Shown: piece after piece, positions 34,794 through 43,301 of the stretch
How positions within the stretch are numbered: the stretch's first letter is position 1
Layout of the letters: every line of letters begins with the position of its first letter
Assembly: GCF_000812875.1 (NCBI RefSeq)
Contig: NZ_JSYK01000002.1
Coordinates: 496,001-560,000 of the forward strand
DNA length: 64,000 bases
Source of the DNA: Kaistella solincola
GTDB taxonomy: Bacteria; Bacteroidota; Bacteroidia; Flavobacteriales; Weeksellaceae
Direction of reading: 5' to 3'
Position numbers and translations under genes: made by a program
Notes under the pieces: generated by a model
The model's input: the letters and a program-made list of their open reading frames with translations, nothing else
The model's database searches: none
What the model was told of the DNA's origin: nothing

Positions 34794-36068
34794 TTGGATT
34801 TCAAACAAAAATTTACAGATTTACTGCGTACTGTTTTCCCGCAAACAAAATTTGAGCTGCTCTTATTCCTGATTTTTTTCAGCGCCTACGGCATTCTGGG
34901 AACCATAATCGCCATAGATTACCGCATTATTTTTGATAACAGAATTCCGTGGGACGCGTATTTCAGCTTTGATAACCGTGCGATTGTGATGACCGGCGGC
35001 GGTTTCGAAAGACATCCGTTTGCCAATTATTTTTTCACCTGGATTCGGGAGTTTACACTTTTGTTTTCAAACGGTGAAAAAAACGAAATCTTCCGGCTGG
35101 TTTTGGCCTGGTGCAGCAACCTTGCGGTGAGTTTAAGTTTAATTCAGATTTATAAATATCTGAAAAACATTATCACTTTACCGAAAAAAATTTCGAGCTT
35201 AATCACCATTTTTTTTGCTTTTTTCAGCACACCGATTTTGCTTTCTTTTACACCGGAAACATACACTTATACTTTATTTTTCTTAATGCTGTTTAATTAT
35301 TACGCGGCGCTGAAGCTTAGAAAAAATGAAAAAATTCCGGCCTCTGCACTGATTTTTTCCGGAATTGCTGTTGGAGGATTAACCGTGACTAATATTGTTA
35401 AAGTGTATATTCCGTTGCTGTTTGAAGAAAAAGTGTTCCGGAACTGGCGAAAATTTGGCAATTTGGTATTGCGTGTAGCACTTTCGGTGGCAGCTTTTGT
35501 TTTGCTGTTTATGTACCGCTTAAACTTTCAGTTCCTGAATTTTTTCGAAAAATCCACAGAACAGCTTGAAAAATTTTCGAAACCAAAAGTTACACCGCTT
35601 TGGGATATGATAATTTCATGGTTTTTTGGTGGAAATATGCTTTTCAGCTCCTTCATTCTGCGTGATTATCACAACAAAAAAGGCTTTGAATACAAAGCAA
35701 TTTTCATGGATGTTTTTACCACAGCACTTCCGTACATTTTCACGGGAATCATTTTGGTTTTGGTGTTGTGGAGTTATGTAAAGAACTTTAAAAATAAGCT
35801 GGTACAGGTATTAATGCTGTCGTTTTTAGTGGATATTTCAATTCACTGTATTTTAAAATTCGGGCTTCACACTTCGTATATTTACGGTGGACATTTTATT
35901 TTCATTTTTCCGCTGATGATCGGCTGGCTTTTTTACGCTTACCGCAATTCTGCTAAAATGATTTCCATTTTATTCGTCGTTATTTGGATACTTTTTGCCT
36001 ATTTAGCTTTTAATAATGTGTACCGGATGACGGAATTTTTCCAGTTCCTTAATTTGTATTACCGCTAA
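34794..36068 (+). CDS. Polytopic membrane protein of unknown function
   Basis: 424 residues; I do not recognise a family. About ten hydrophobic segments are visible, beginning with LLLFLIFFSAYGILGTIIAI (about 22-41), separated by short basic loops, with a lumenal-type loop near 50-75 containing GGGFERHPFANYF. That arrangement, with a conserved-looking acidic/aromatic first loop, recalls GT39/ArnT-like glycosyltransferases or O-antigen polymerase-type proteins, but no catalytic motif is certain. The start is TTG at 34794, chosen because the promoter box lies 17 bases upstream and no ATG occurs before the first helix. Confidence 0.6.
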   Translation: MDFKQKFTDLLRTVFPQTKFELLLFLIFFSAYGILGTIIAIDYRIIFDNRIPWDAYFSFDNRAIVMTGGGFERHPFANYFFTWIREFTLLFSNGEKNEIFRLVLAWCSNLAVSLSLIQIYKYLKNIITLPKKISSLITIFFAFFSTPILLSFTPETYTYTLFFLMLFNYYAALKLRKNEKIPASALIFSGIAVGGLTVTNIVKVYIPLLFEEKVFRNWRKFGNLVLRVALSVAAFVLLFMYRLNFQFLNFFEKSTEQLEKFSKPKVTPLWDMIISWFFGGNMLFSSFILRDYHNKKGFEYKAIFMDVFTTALPYIFTGIILVLVLWSYVKNFKNKLVQVLMLSFLVDISIHCILKFGLHTSYIYGGHFIFIFPLMIGWLFYAYRNSAKMISILFVVIWILFAYLAFNNVYRMTEFFQFLNLYYR

Positions 36069-36080
36069 GTATCAAAACAA

Positions 36081-36110
36081 AAAAAACGAGCTAAAAGCAC
36101 GTTTTTTTTT
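36081..36110. terminator. Bidirectional terminator between 34794 and 36129 genes
   Basis: AAAAAACG-A-GC, loop TAAAA, GC-A-CGTTTTTT with A- and T-tracts on both sides, between convergent genes. Confidence 0.85.
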
Positions 36111-36128
36111 CATTTTAACCAAAAGTTT

Positions 36129-37499
36129 TTATTTCTTTTTGGCTTTTACTTTATCAACTTCCTCTTTAATAAAAGGATATTTTTGCTGCATATCATCCAA
36201 AAGCTGCGGATCGAGTTCCAGCGCTTTTGCAAGCGAATTTCTGCCTTTTTTCTGGTTGTTCAGGTGGAAATAACAGTTGCTTAACTGATAATAAAGTTCT
36301 GCTCTGTTATGAAGTTTTGTACCGTTCAAAAGCACCGCAATTGCTTCTTCATATTCACCAATCAGCATCAAAACTTCAGATTGCGCGTACCAGTTATAAA
36401 AACGGTTCGGTTCGAAATCCACCAATTTTTTCAGACAAATTAAACTTTCTTCAAACTCACCAGCTTCAATGTGAAGATAAGCCAACCTTTTCTGATATTC
36501 CATATTGGTGTCGTTCAGCGAAACTGCCTCTTTCGCAAAATGCAACGCTTCCTTCATGCTGCCCATTTCTTCGTACACATACGACTGTTCGATCATCGAC
36601 ATATAAAATTGCGGGTCATCGCGAAGTGATTTCTGGAAAAAATTCAGAGCTAAAACAGGTTGTTTATTCTCTTTGTAACACAAACCGATTTTATAGAAAG
36701 TGAAAGATTTGGTATATTCTAGCGTCAACATTTCTTCATAGACTGCGATGGCTTTTAGCCACTCGCCCATCGCTTCATAACACGCCGCTTTATTCGCATA
36801 AACGCCCACGGATTGGGAATTGATCGCCAATAAATAATCAAAACCTCTGATGGCTTCTTCGTAATTTTTCTTATTGAAGTAAAACTGACCGTATTCGTAC
36901 CAAGCAGTTTCCGAAAAAGCATATTTATCCAGATAACCATTCAAAAATTCGATGGCTTCATCGCCTCTTTTCAGCTGGTTGTAGCAAAACATAATGTTTT
37001 CTAACGAATATTCATCCTGCGGATCGAATGTCAGTGCGAGTTTATAATGTTTCAGTGCCTTGAATGGATCTTCAAGGTTTACGTATTCGTCTGCGATAAA
37101 GTTGTGCAGGAAGTTTTCTTCTTCACCGAGTTCAAGCGCAAATTCGCAATATTCAATGGAACGTCGCGGGTTTCCAAGATTTGAATAATATTTCGCACAG
37201 CACACCAGAAAATCTGTTTTTTCCATGCAGCTTTCCTTTAGTTCAGCCATTAATTCCTTGGCTTCCGAATATTTTTCAAGTTCAAGAAAAACCTCGAATT
37301 GTTTTACTTTAAGGTCGATAGAATTGGGATGGATTTTAAGGCCATATTTTGTCGCCATATCGGCAAACGAAATATCGCCCATTTCCAGGTAGTGAATAAT
37401 GATTTCTTCGTATTCTTCGGTTTCGAAGTACAATTCGTCATTATTTTCTATCATTGCTTCGAACCGTTGTACTAGTTCGTTTTCAAAAAATTCTTCCAA
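36129..37499 (-). CDS. Tetratricopeptide repeat protein
   Basis: 456 residues composed almost entirely of TPR-type helix pairs, for example FYSNLGNPRRSIEYCEFAL-like units: ALKHYKLALTFDPQDEYSL, EAIRGFDYLLAINSQSVGVY, ALNFFQKSLRDDPQFYMSM and ALHFAKEAVSLNDTNMEYQ. Roughly eleven repeats fit. There is no signal peptide or membrane helix, so it is probably a cytoplasmic scaffold. The start region is acidic (MEEFFENELVQRFEAMIENN). It lies downstream of glmM on the same strand, about 100 bases away. No partner can be named. Confidence 0.85.
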   Translation of the reverse strand: MEEFFENELVQRFEAMIENNDELYFETEEYEEIIIHYLEMGDISFADMATKYGLKIHPNSIDLKVKQFEVFLELEKYSEAKELMAELKESCMEKTDFLVCCAKYYSNLGNPRRSIEYCEFALELGEEENFLHNFIADEYVNLEDPFKALKHYKLALTFDPQDEYSLENIMFCYNQLKRGDEAIEFLNGYLDKYAFSETAWYEYGQFYFNKKNYEEAIRGFDYLLAINSQSVGVYANKAACYEAMGEWLKAIAVYEEMLTLEYTKSFTFYKIGLCYKENKQPVLALNFFQKSLRDDPQFYMSMIEQSYVYEEMGSMKEALHFAKEAVSLNDTNMEYQKRLAYLHIEAGEFEESLICLKKLVDFEPNRFYNWYAQSEVLMLIGEYEEAIAVLLNGTKLHNRAELYYQLSNCYFHLNNQKKGRNSLAKALELDPQLLDDMQQKYPFIKEEVDKVKAKKK

Positions 37500-37597
37500 T
37501 AGTATATTTTACGGTTATTTCCGATGGAGGAATTGCGCTTGCAACCTTCGGAAAAACCTTTTACTTAAACATTTATTAAATTTAATAAAAAATCTGT

Positions 37598-38980
37598 TTA
37601 AATCAGACTTCTTATTTTTGCAATCATCTGGTCGCCCAGCTGATCTGCTTCTTCCTGAGAAAAAGCTTCGGTGTAAATTCTAATAATCGGTTCGGTGTTT
37701 GATTTTCTGAGGTGAACCCAGTTATTTTCAAAATCGATTTTTACACCGTCCACAGTAGAAATTTCCTCCTTTTGATACTCTTTTTCCACTTTTGTTAAAA
37801 GTGAATCCACATCGATGTCCGGCGTGAGTTCAATTTTCTTTTTACCCATGAAATAACTTGGGTAAGTTGCGCGAAGTTCGGAAACCGTTTTGTTTTCTTT
37901 TGCCAAATGCGTTAAAAAAAGCGCTACACCAACCAAAGAATCGCGGCCGTAATGCAAATCCGGATAGATGATTCCACCATTTCCTTCACCGCCAATTACC
38001 GCGTTTTTTTCTTTCATTAAAGTCACCACATTTACTTCGCCCACGGCGCTCGCAAAATATTCTGAATTGTGACTGTTTGCAACATCTCTTAAAGCGCGGC
38101 TGGAAGATAGATTGGAAATTGCTACGCCTTTTTTATTTTTCAAAAGGTAATCTGCAACCGCGACCAAAGTGTATTCTTCACCGAAAAGTTCACCATTTTC
38201 ATCTACCAAAGCCAAACGGTCAACGTCCGGATCTACGACGATTCCGACGTCAGCTTTTTCCGTTTTCATGAGATCGCAAATGTCACCCAAATGCTCTTTC
38301 AACGGCTCGGGATTATGAGGAAAATGTCCATTTGGTTCGCAATATAATTTTACGACCTCGCAGCCCAGATTTTCCAATAATTGTGGAATGGCAATTCCAC
38401 CCGTAGAATTTACAGCATCAACAACAACCTTAAATTTCTTGGCTTTAATGGCTTCTGCGTCAACCATTGGTAAATCCAAAATCTTCTGGATATGAATATC
38501 AAAAGCGTCGTCGCGCGTTTCGTATTTGCCTAAATCATCAACTTCAGCGTAATCGAAATCCTGACTTTCAGCCAAAGCTAAAACATCAGTACCGTTTTCG
38601 CCTGTGATAAATTCCCCTTTGTCGTTTAATAATTTCAGCGCGTTCCACTGTTTCGGGTTGTGTGAAGCGGTAAGAATAATTCCGCCATCTGCCTGAAGTT
38701 CCGGCACCATTACTTCCACCGTTGGTGTTGTGGAAAGTCCCAAATCGATGACATTAATTCCTAAACCTTGCAAAGTTGCAGTCACTAAAGAATTTACCAT
38801 CGCACCGGAAATCCGCGCATCCCGGCCGACAACCAAGGTTAAATCTTTTTTGTTTTTATTGTTTTGAAGCCAGGTTCCGAAGGCGGAAGTAAATTTCACC
38901 ACATCAAGCGGCGTGAGATTTTCATCAACTTTACCGCCGATGGTGCCGCGGATTCCGGAAATAGATTTTATTAAAGACAT
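37598..38980 (-). CDS. glmM: Phosphoglucosamine mutase
   Basis: Interconverts glucosamine 6- and 1-phosphate on the way to UDP-GlcNAc for peptidoglycan and LPS. 460 residues of the alpha-D-phosphohexomutase family: SGIRGTIGGKVDENLTP at the start, phosphoserine loop ILTASHNPKQWNALK (about 102-116), metal loop VDPDVDRLALVDENG, sugar-binding GEGNGGIIYP and phosphate-binding LRKSNTEPIIRIYTEA near the C-terminus. The SxNTEP variant with full bacterial length favours glmM; a phosphomannomutase activity is possible. Its product feeds the wall enzymes elsewhere in the window. Confidence 0.9.
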   Translation of the reverse strand: MSLIKSISGIRGTIGGKVDENLTPLDVVKFTSAFGTWLQNNKNKKDLTLVVGRDARISGAMVNSLVTATLQGLGINVIDLGLSTTPTVEVMVPELQADGGIILTASHNPKQWNALKLLNDKGEFITGENGTDVLALAESQDFDYAEVDDLGKYETRDDAFDIHIQKILDLPMVDAEAIKAKKFKVVVDAVNSTGGIAIPQLLENLGCEVVKLYCEPNGHFPHNPEPLKEHLGDICDLMKTEKADVGIVVDPDVDRLALVDENGELFGEEYTLVAVADYLLKNKKGVAISNLSSSRALRDVANSHNSEYFASAVGEVNVVTLMKEKNAVIGGEGNGGIIYPDLHYGRDSLVGVALFLTHLAKENKTVSELRATYPSYFMGKKKIELTPDIDVDSLLTKVEKEYQKEEISTVDGVKIDFENNWVHLRKSNTEPIIRIYTEAFSQEEADQLGDQMIAKIRSLI

Positions 38981-39047
38981 ATTTTCAATTTTTTAGCACG
39001 AAGTGCGTGTGTTTTTTCGATGTGCAAAATTACGAATTAAATGGAAA

Positions 39048-39085
39048 AGAAATTAGCGCCTTAAAACGGCTTTTTTTTCAAAATG
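39048..39085. repeat. Dispersed AT-rich hairpin before glmM, copy 1
   Basis: GAAATTAGCGCCTTAAAACG then GCTTTTTTTTCAAAATG. Core GCC-TTAAAAC-GGC, as in the other copies. It sits in the gap between the Feo operon and glmM. Confidence 0.6.
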
Positions 39086-39099
39086 AAAATTTTTAAAAG

Positions 39100-39133
39100 C
39101 TAAAAATCAGCCGTTTTAGCCCGGAATTTTTAA
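39100..39133. repeat. Dispersed AT-rich hairpin at the Feo operon end, copy 2
   Basis: TAAAAATCAGCCGTTTTAGC then CCGGAATTTTTAAC. Core CCG-TTTTAGC-CGG in the orientation opposite to copy 1, about 45 bases away. It overlaps the stop of the Cys-rich protein gene (39132-39130). Confidence 0.6.
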
Positions 39134-39282
39134 CTACAGCAATCGCGGTCGCAACCGGGTTTTCCTTTGGATTTAAATTTTTTCGAACTGAAATTCCGCG
39201 CGATGATTTTAGACAGAGAATATCCTGCAACCAAAACGATTACAGCAATAATAAGGTATTGAAAAAGAAGTGAATTATCCAT
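39130..39282 (-). CDS. FeoB-associated Cys-rich membrane protein
   Basis: 50 residues starting at the ATG at 39282, which overlaps the feoB stop as TAATG; a longer in-frame start within feoB only repeats its sequence in another frame. One membrane helix (LLFQYLIIAVIVLVAGYSLS, residues 5-24) is followed by a lysine-rich cytoplasmic stretch and a C-terminal GCDRDCCS. Small proteins of this layout accompany feoB in many bacteria, similar in place to FeoC; a role in FeoB stability or iron/redox sensing is inference. Confidence 0.88.
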   Translation of the reverse strand: MDNSLLFQYLIIAVIVLVAGYSLSKIIARNFSSKKFKSKGKPGCDRDCCS

Positions 39283-41312
39283 TACTTTAATATTTGATAG
39301 ACAATTAATGAAGCAATATAAGCCAGACCCGACATACCGAAAAGTTGCGCCAGCATCCATTTCCAGGACTTGGTTTCTTTATATACAACGGCTAAAGTAG
39401 ACACACATTGCATTGCAAAAGCATAGAAAAACAGGATTGAAACTCCGGTAGCAAAACTGAAAACTTTTTCGCCGTTCGGTTTTACGTCGCTGCGCATTTT
39501 ATCGATAATTGTTCCTTCGGGAGCTTCTTCATCTAAGCTGTAAAGCGTTGACATTGTGCCAACAAACACTTCACGCGCCACAAAACTGGTGAGTATTCCG
39601 ACGCCCATTTTCCAGTCATAACCCAACGGTGCAATTGCAGGTTCGATGGATTTCCCCATCTTGGCAAGGTAAGAATTTTCAAGTTTTACATCGGTTGCCA
39701 CAAATTCCTGAGCGTTTTGTTTCGGGCCGATATAGCTGAAAAACCAAATCACGATGCTGAAAAGGAAAATAATTTTTCCGGCTCCGGTGATAAATTCCCA
39801 GACTTTACCTAAAACAATTTTAAAATCATAACCGAATAGCGGCATTTTATACGAAGGCAAATCCATCACCAGGAAAGAAGTTCCTTTGCTTTTAATAATT
39901 TTTTTCAGGATTAATGCTCCCATTAATGAGGTGAAAAATCCGAGGAAATACATCGCCATTAAAGCCAAAGCTTTGTAGCTCATTCCGATAAAATATTTGT
40001 CGGGAATTATTAAACCAATGATGATACTGTAAACCGGAAGCCGCGCAGAACACGTCATAAAAGGCGTCACGAGAATGGTGATGAGCCTTTCTTTTACGTT
40101 TTCAATATTCCGCGTCGACATAATTGCCGGAATTGCACACGCCGTCCCAGAGACCAGCGGCACGATGCTTTTACCGTTCAAACCAAACGGACGCAGAAAA
40201 CGGTCCATGAGAAAAATGACGCGCGACATGTAACCCGAATCCTCCAGTAAATAGAGAAAATACAATAAAATGCCGATTTGAGGGGCAAAAACCACGATGC
40301 CACCAATCCCTGGAATTATACCGTTTGAGACCAGAGAATTTATCGGACCTTCCGGAAGTTGTGTGCTTACAAAGGTGGAAAACCAAAGGAAAAATTCGGA
40401 AATCCAGTTCATTGGATATTCGGCGAGGAAAAAGACACTTTCGAAAATAACCAGTAAAACAAGCCCAAAAATTGCATAACCCCAAATTGGGTGAACCAAA
40501 ATCTTGTCAAGCTTTTCGGTGAGCAATTCTTTGAACTGCGGTTTTTTAGCTAAAACTTTACCGATTATTTTATCGATTTCCTGATAGCGCCGGATGGTTT
40601 CCTGAGTTTGTAATCTTTTCCGAACCAAGCATTTAACCTCATCATTATCGATTTGGTCATTCACCGTTTCCAGTTTTCCCAAATAGGTATCGGAGGAAAG
40701 TAAAGTCCAGATTTTATATTGATTTTCTTCCTTGGTTTCTTCTAAAATTTTGAAAACGAGACCTTTATGCTCTGTCGGAATATCAAAAGAAACCGTTTCA
40801 GATTTGCTGAAACTTTGTTTGAAAATTTCTTCGCGTAGCTCATCAATCCCTTGATTGAATTTTGCATTTGCTTCCAAAACCGTAACATTGAGTTCTTTAG
40901 AAAGCTGTTCGGTGTCTATTTTAATTCCGCGGCGGTGCGCCTGATCAATTTGGTTAACGACTAAAAGCACCGGAATACCTAAATCCTGAATTTGCTGAAA
41001 TAAAAGCAGTCCACGTTTGATGCTTAAAGCTTCTAAAATATAAACAACACCGGTATAATTTTGCTGTTCGTCGATCAGATATTTAGAAAAAATTGCTTCG
41101 TCTTCGGAAGTTGGATAAATGCTGTAAGAACCCGGCAGATCGATAACTTCTACTTGCTCGCCCTTATATTCATAACCGCCGGAATGGCTGGCAACAGTAA
41201 CACCAGCGTAATTACCGGTTTTCTGCTTTTTGTTGCACAATATGTTGAAAACAGTGGATTTACCTACGTTGGGATTTCCGACTAAAAGAATTTGTTTTTT
41301 TGAAGTGTTCAT
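39282..41312 (-). CDS. feoB: Ferrous iron transporter FeoB
   Basis: Inner-membrane Fe(II) importer with an N-terminal G domain. 676 residues from the ATG at 41312; an upstream TTG adds seven residues with no family support. G1 is LVGNPNVGKSTVFN (residues about 9-22), G3 is DLPGSYSIYP, G4 is VVNQID. The membrane part has two Gate motifs, including GTACAIPAIMSTRNI with the cysteine thought to be in the iron path and VAREVFVGTMSTLYS. Operon feoA-feoB-Cys-rich protein. The imported iron would support the ferrochelatase step after hemE. Confidence 0.96.
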   Translation of the reverse strand: MNTSKKQILLVGNPNVGKSTVFNILCNKKQKTGNYAGVTVASHSGGYEYKGEQVEVIDLPGSYSIYPTSEDEAIFSKYLIDEQQNYTGVVYILEALSIKRGLLLFQQIQDLGIPVLLVVNQIDQAHRRGIKIDTEQLSKELNVTVLEANAKFNQGIDELREEIFKQSFSKSETVSFDIPTEHKGLVFKILEETKEENQYKIWTLLSSDTYLGKLETVNDQIDNDEVKCLVRKRLQTQETIRRYQEIDKIIGKVLAKKPQFKELLTEKLDKILVHPIWGYAIFGLVLLVIFESVFFLAEYPMNWISEFFLWFSTFVSTQLPEGPINSLVSNGIIPGIGGIVVFAPQIGILLYFLYLLEDSGYMSRVIFLMDRFLRPFGLNGKSIVPLVSGTACAIPAIMSTRNIENVKERLITILVTPFMTCSARLPVYSIIIGLIIPDKYFIGMSYKALALMAMYFLGFFTSLMGALILKKIIKSKGTSFLVMDLPSYKMPLFGYDFKIVLGKVWEFITGAGKIIFLFSIVIWFFSYIGPKQNAQEFVATDVKLENSYLAKMGKSIEPAIAPLGYDWKMGVGILTSFVAREVFVGTMSTLYSLDEEAPEGTIIDKMRSDVKPNGEKVFSFATGVSILFFYAFAMQCVSTLAVVYKETKSWKWMLAQLFGMSGLAYIASLIVYQILK

Positions 41313-41348
41313 TCTACGCTCCGCGATCTGCAAGAAATGGGAGAATAT

Positions 41349-41603
41349 TTAAGTTAAACTTTCTACGATAATGAACCGTGCTTCTTCCTCGCGAAGAGCG
41401 ATCCTGCTTTTCTCGTCGCCGAATTCAATATAAAGCGGTCCTTTGAAAGGGGCCTGATAAAGGACTTTAAAAACAGTGTTCGGCAGCAGGCCCATTTCAA
41501 TAATTTTGTTGGGCATGATGAGGTCCTTATTTTCGTAACCCAGAATCTTCCCCATTTTTTTCCGGGGAAAACAACATAATTTATCGGAAATATCTCTTTT
41601 CAA
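41349..41603 (-). CDS. feoA: Ferrous iron transport protein FeoA
   Basis: SH3-like cytoplasmic partner of FeoB. 84 residues if it begins at TTG 41603; the longer reading from TTG 41624 would start inside the TATATTTG promoter box, so it is unlikely. FeoA features: KIIEMGLLPNTVFKVLYQAP, GPLYIEFGDEKSRIALREEEA, the typical MG(L/M)xxG and iALr core. It ends 36 bases before feoB. No Fur-like box stands out upstream. Confidence 0.9.
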   Translation of the reverse strand: MKRDISDKLCCFPRKKMGKILGYENKDLIMPNKIIEMGLLPNTVFKVLYQAPFKGPLYIEFGDEKSRIALREEEARFIIVESLT

Positions 41604-41621
41604 GGCTAAAATTTTGAATGG

Positions 41622-41629
41622 CAAATATA
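41622..41629 (-). promoter_or_regulatory. Promoter -7 box of the feo operon
   Basis: TATATTTG on the minus strand, 19 bases upstream of the proposed TTG start of feoA. This decides between two TTG starts. Confidence 0.55.
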
Positions 41630-41670
41630 CGTTATTTAAATTTAATCTAAATAAGGATTAAAGGAAAAAT

Positions 41671-41711
41671 TACACACAAAAAACCTCAAAACAGTAAATG
41701 TCCCGAGGTTT
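41671..41711 (-). terminator. Terminator of the GLPGLI gene
   Basis: AAACCTC (41681-41687) pairs with GAGGTTT (41705-41711) over a 17-base loop; the minus strand continues TTTTTTGTGTG. Confidence 0.7.
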
Positions 41712-41740
41712 CAACAATTATAATTTAATCTATCTGAAGT

Positions 41741-42631
41741 CTATTTTTTTGGTTTTTCGACCGGAATTTCAATTGGGTTGTCGTTCGATTTATAAAACTC
41801 AATGGTTGTTTTTTCCTGCTGTTTCAGGTAATCTCCCATGGTACCGTCCATTCCGGGCATTTTCATCGACATCATTTGCGGCGTAAGCATTGGTCTCATC
41901 GAAGCAAACGGATCTTTTTTATAGTCGCTGAGCATTTTGGTAAATTTTTCACGCGAAAGCTCCTGAACTTTCCCACCGTTTCCGCCCGGCATTACCGATT
42001 CGATGTAAGTTACTTCATTGAAGTTCGGTATTTTTTTATTTCCCTTTAATTCCCAGGAATAATTATTGTCGTCGTCGCTGATTTTTACAATAAGTCCCGG
42101 TAAGCCGTGAAATTTGTACGGTCCGTCCTGCAATGGAATATCCGTGGTAAACCACGCGGTATACTTTCTTCCGCCATATTCTGTTGTGGCTTTTTGGGCG
42201 TTATATTCACCAATTTTTTCTTTTTGCGAATCAATCTTCCAGTTGAATTTCAAATCTTCGTTGTAACCAATATTCACCGGCGTAAAACCACTGCTGATTT
42301 GGTCCACAAACTGAACTTTCATTTCCGGGTAAAACTTGTAAATCTTCTCCGTAAACTTCGGCATCGTCATCGTTTTCGAAATATCTTTAAACGTGCCCGA
42401 TTTCTGCATCGCTTCAACCTGAACTTTTAGAATGGAATCCTGCGCTACAAGCGTATAATCGCGGTAAATGCTTTTGTTTTTGGTTACGTCCAAAACAGCC
42501 ATCACCTTTTCTACTTTTGCTGAATCTTTTTTCGGCTTATAGCTTAATTCATAAAAAAATCTATTGGCAGTTTCCTGTGCATTAATCGCAAAAAACGCCG
42601 TAAACGCTACAAATGCAAAAATTTTTTTCAT
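41741..42631 (-). CDS. GLPGLI family protein
   Basis: Exported protein of a flavobacterial paralogue family named after its motif. 296 residues with a signal peptide (MKKIFAFVAFTAFFAINAQ). The family motif is present as YKFHGLPGLIVKI, preceded by KYTAWFTTDIPLQDGPY, and followed by a SWELKG strand. The C-terminal third is a methionine- and lysine-rich stretch ending PVEKPKK. GLPGLI genes often neighbour TonB-dependent receptor genes; here the receptor (43299) is two genes away on the same strand. Function unknown. Confidence 0.93.
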   Translation of the reverse strand: MKKIFAFVAFTAFFAINAQETANRFFYELSYKPKKDSAKVEKVMAVLDVTKNKSIYRDYTLVAQDSILKVQVEAMQKSGTFKDISKTMTMPKFTEKIYKFYPEMKVQFVDQISSGFTPVNIGYNEDLKFNWKIDSQKEKIGEYNAQKATTEYGGRKYTAWFTTDIPLQDGPYKFHGLPGLIVKISDDDNNYSWELKGNKKIPNFNEVTYIESVMPGGNGGKVQELSREKFTKMLSDYKKDPFASMRPMLTPQMMSMKMPGMDGTMGDYLKQQEKTTIEFYKSNDNPIEIPVEKPKK

Positions 42632-42753
42632 CTTTCTATTTTACAATTAGTAAACAACGGGCGGTAATTGTTACAGAATTTTAGAAAAAAATTGCTTTTT
42701 TTAGCTTAATTTTAATCTTCATTTACCACACCTTTCACCTTAAAAATACTAAC

Positions 42754-43251
42754 ATGGAAACTTTACCGCTATTAAAGCAAGAATTTGAGCAGGAGTACGA
42801 AACCACGAAAAAATTCCTGGAAATTTTTCCTGAGGGAAAAAACGATTACCGCCCGCACGAAAAAAGCATGAAGCTGATGAGTCTTGCCACGCACATCGTA
42901 GAAATTTTCGGCTGGCCAGAAGTCGTGATGAAAACCGAAAAGATAGATTTTGCCGCGGGCGATTACAAACCGACAATTTTGCTGAACCGCAAAGAACTTC
43001 AGCAAAAATTCGAAGAAGTTTCCGCAATCAGCAGAGAAATTTTGGAAACCAGCAAAGAAGACGACCTGACCGGAAAATGGAGCATGAATATGGGTGAGCT
43101 GGTTTTAGCAGAATTCGATAAATATGGCGCTATACGTCACGCACTGAACCAGATTGTTCACCACCGCGCTCAACTTGGTGTTTATTATCGCCTGAATCAT
43201 ATTCCGCTGCCGGCAAGTTACGGCCCGAGCGCGGATCACGAAACTTTCTAA
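42754..43251 (+). CDS. DinB family protein
   Basis: 165-residue four-helix bundle of the DinB/YfiT superfamily, metal- or thiol-dependent enzymes of mostly unknown reaction. Potential metal-ligand histidines are in SLATHIVEIFGW (near residue 47) and at the C-terminal NQIVHHRAQLGVYYRLN block (near 135), the usual places. It is the only plus-strand gene between the GLPGLI and TonB-receptor genes and ends at a shared terminator. Confidence 0.88.
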   Translation: METLPLLKQEFEQEYETTKKFLEIFPEGKNDYRPHEKSMKLMSLATHIVEIFGWPEVVMKTEKIDFAAGDYKPTILLNRKELQQKFEEVSAISREILETSKEDDLTGKWSMNMGELVLAEFDKYGAIRHALNQIVHHRAQLGVYYRLNHIPLPASYGPSADHETF

Positions 43252-43263
43252 ATTATTCTTAAA

Positions 43264-43301
43264 AAAAATTCCCGCTTAAAAGGCGGGAATTTTTCGTTTT
43301 A
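43264..43301. terminator. Bidirectional terminator, a perfect member of the hairpin family
   Basis: AAAAATTCCCGC (43264-43275) pairs base for base with GCGGGAATTTTT (43283-43294), loop TTAAAAG, followed by CGTTTTACTTAAAG. Between convergent dinB-like and receptor genes. The same layout as the dispersed hairpins, with a stronger stem. Confidence 0.9.

Noticed and set aside
42107-42430. Plus-strand frame of 107 codons opposite the GLPGLI gene
   Set aside because: It is the shadow of a recognised protein. There is no promoter or conserved motif.
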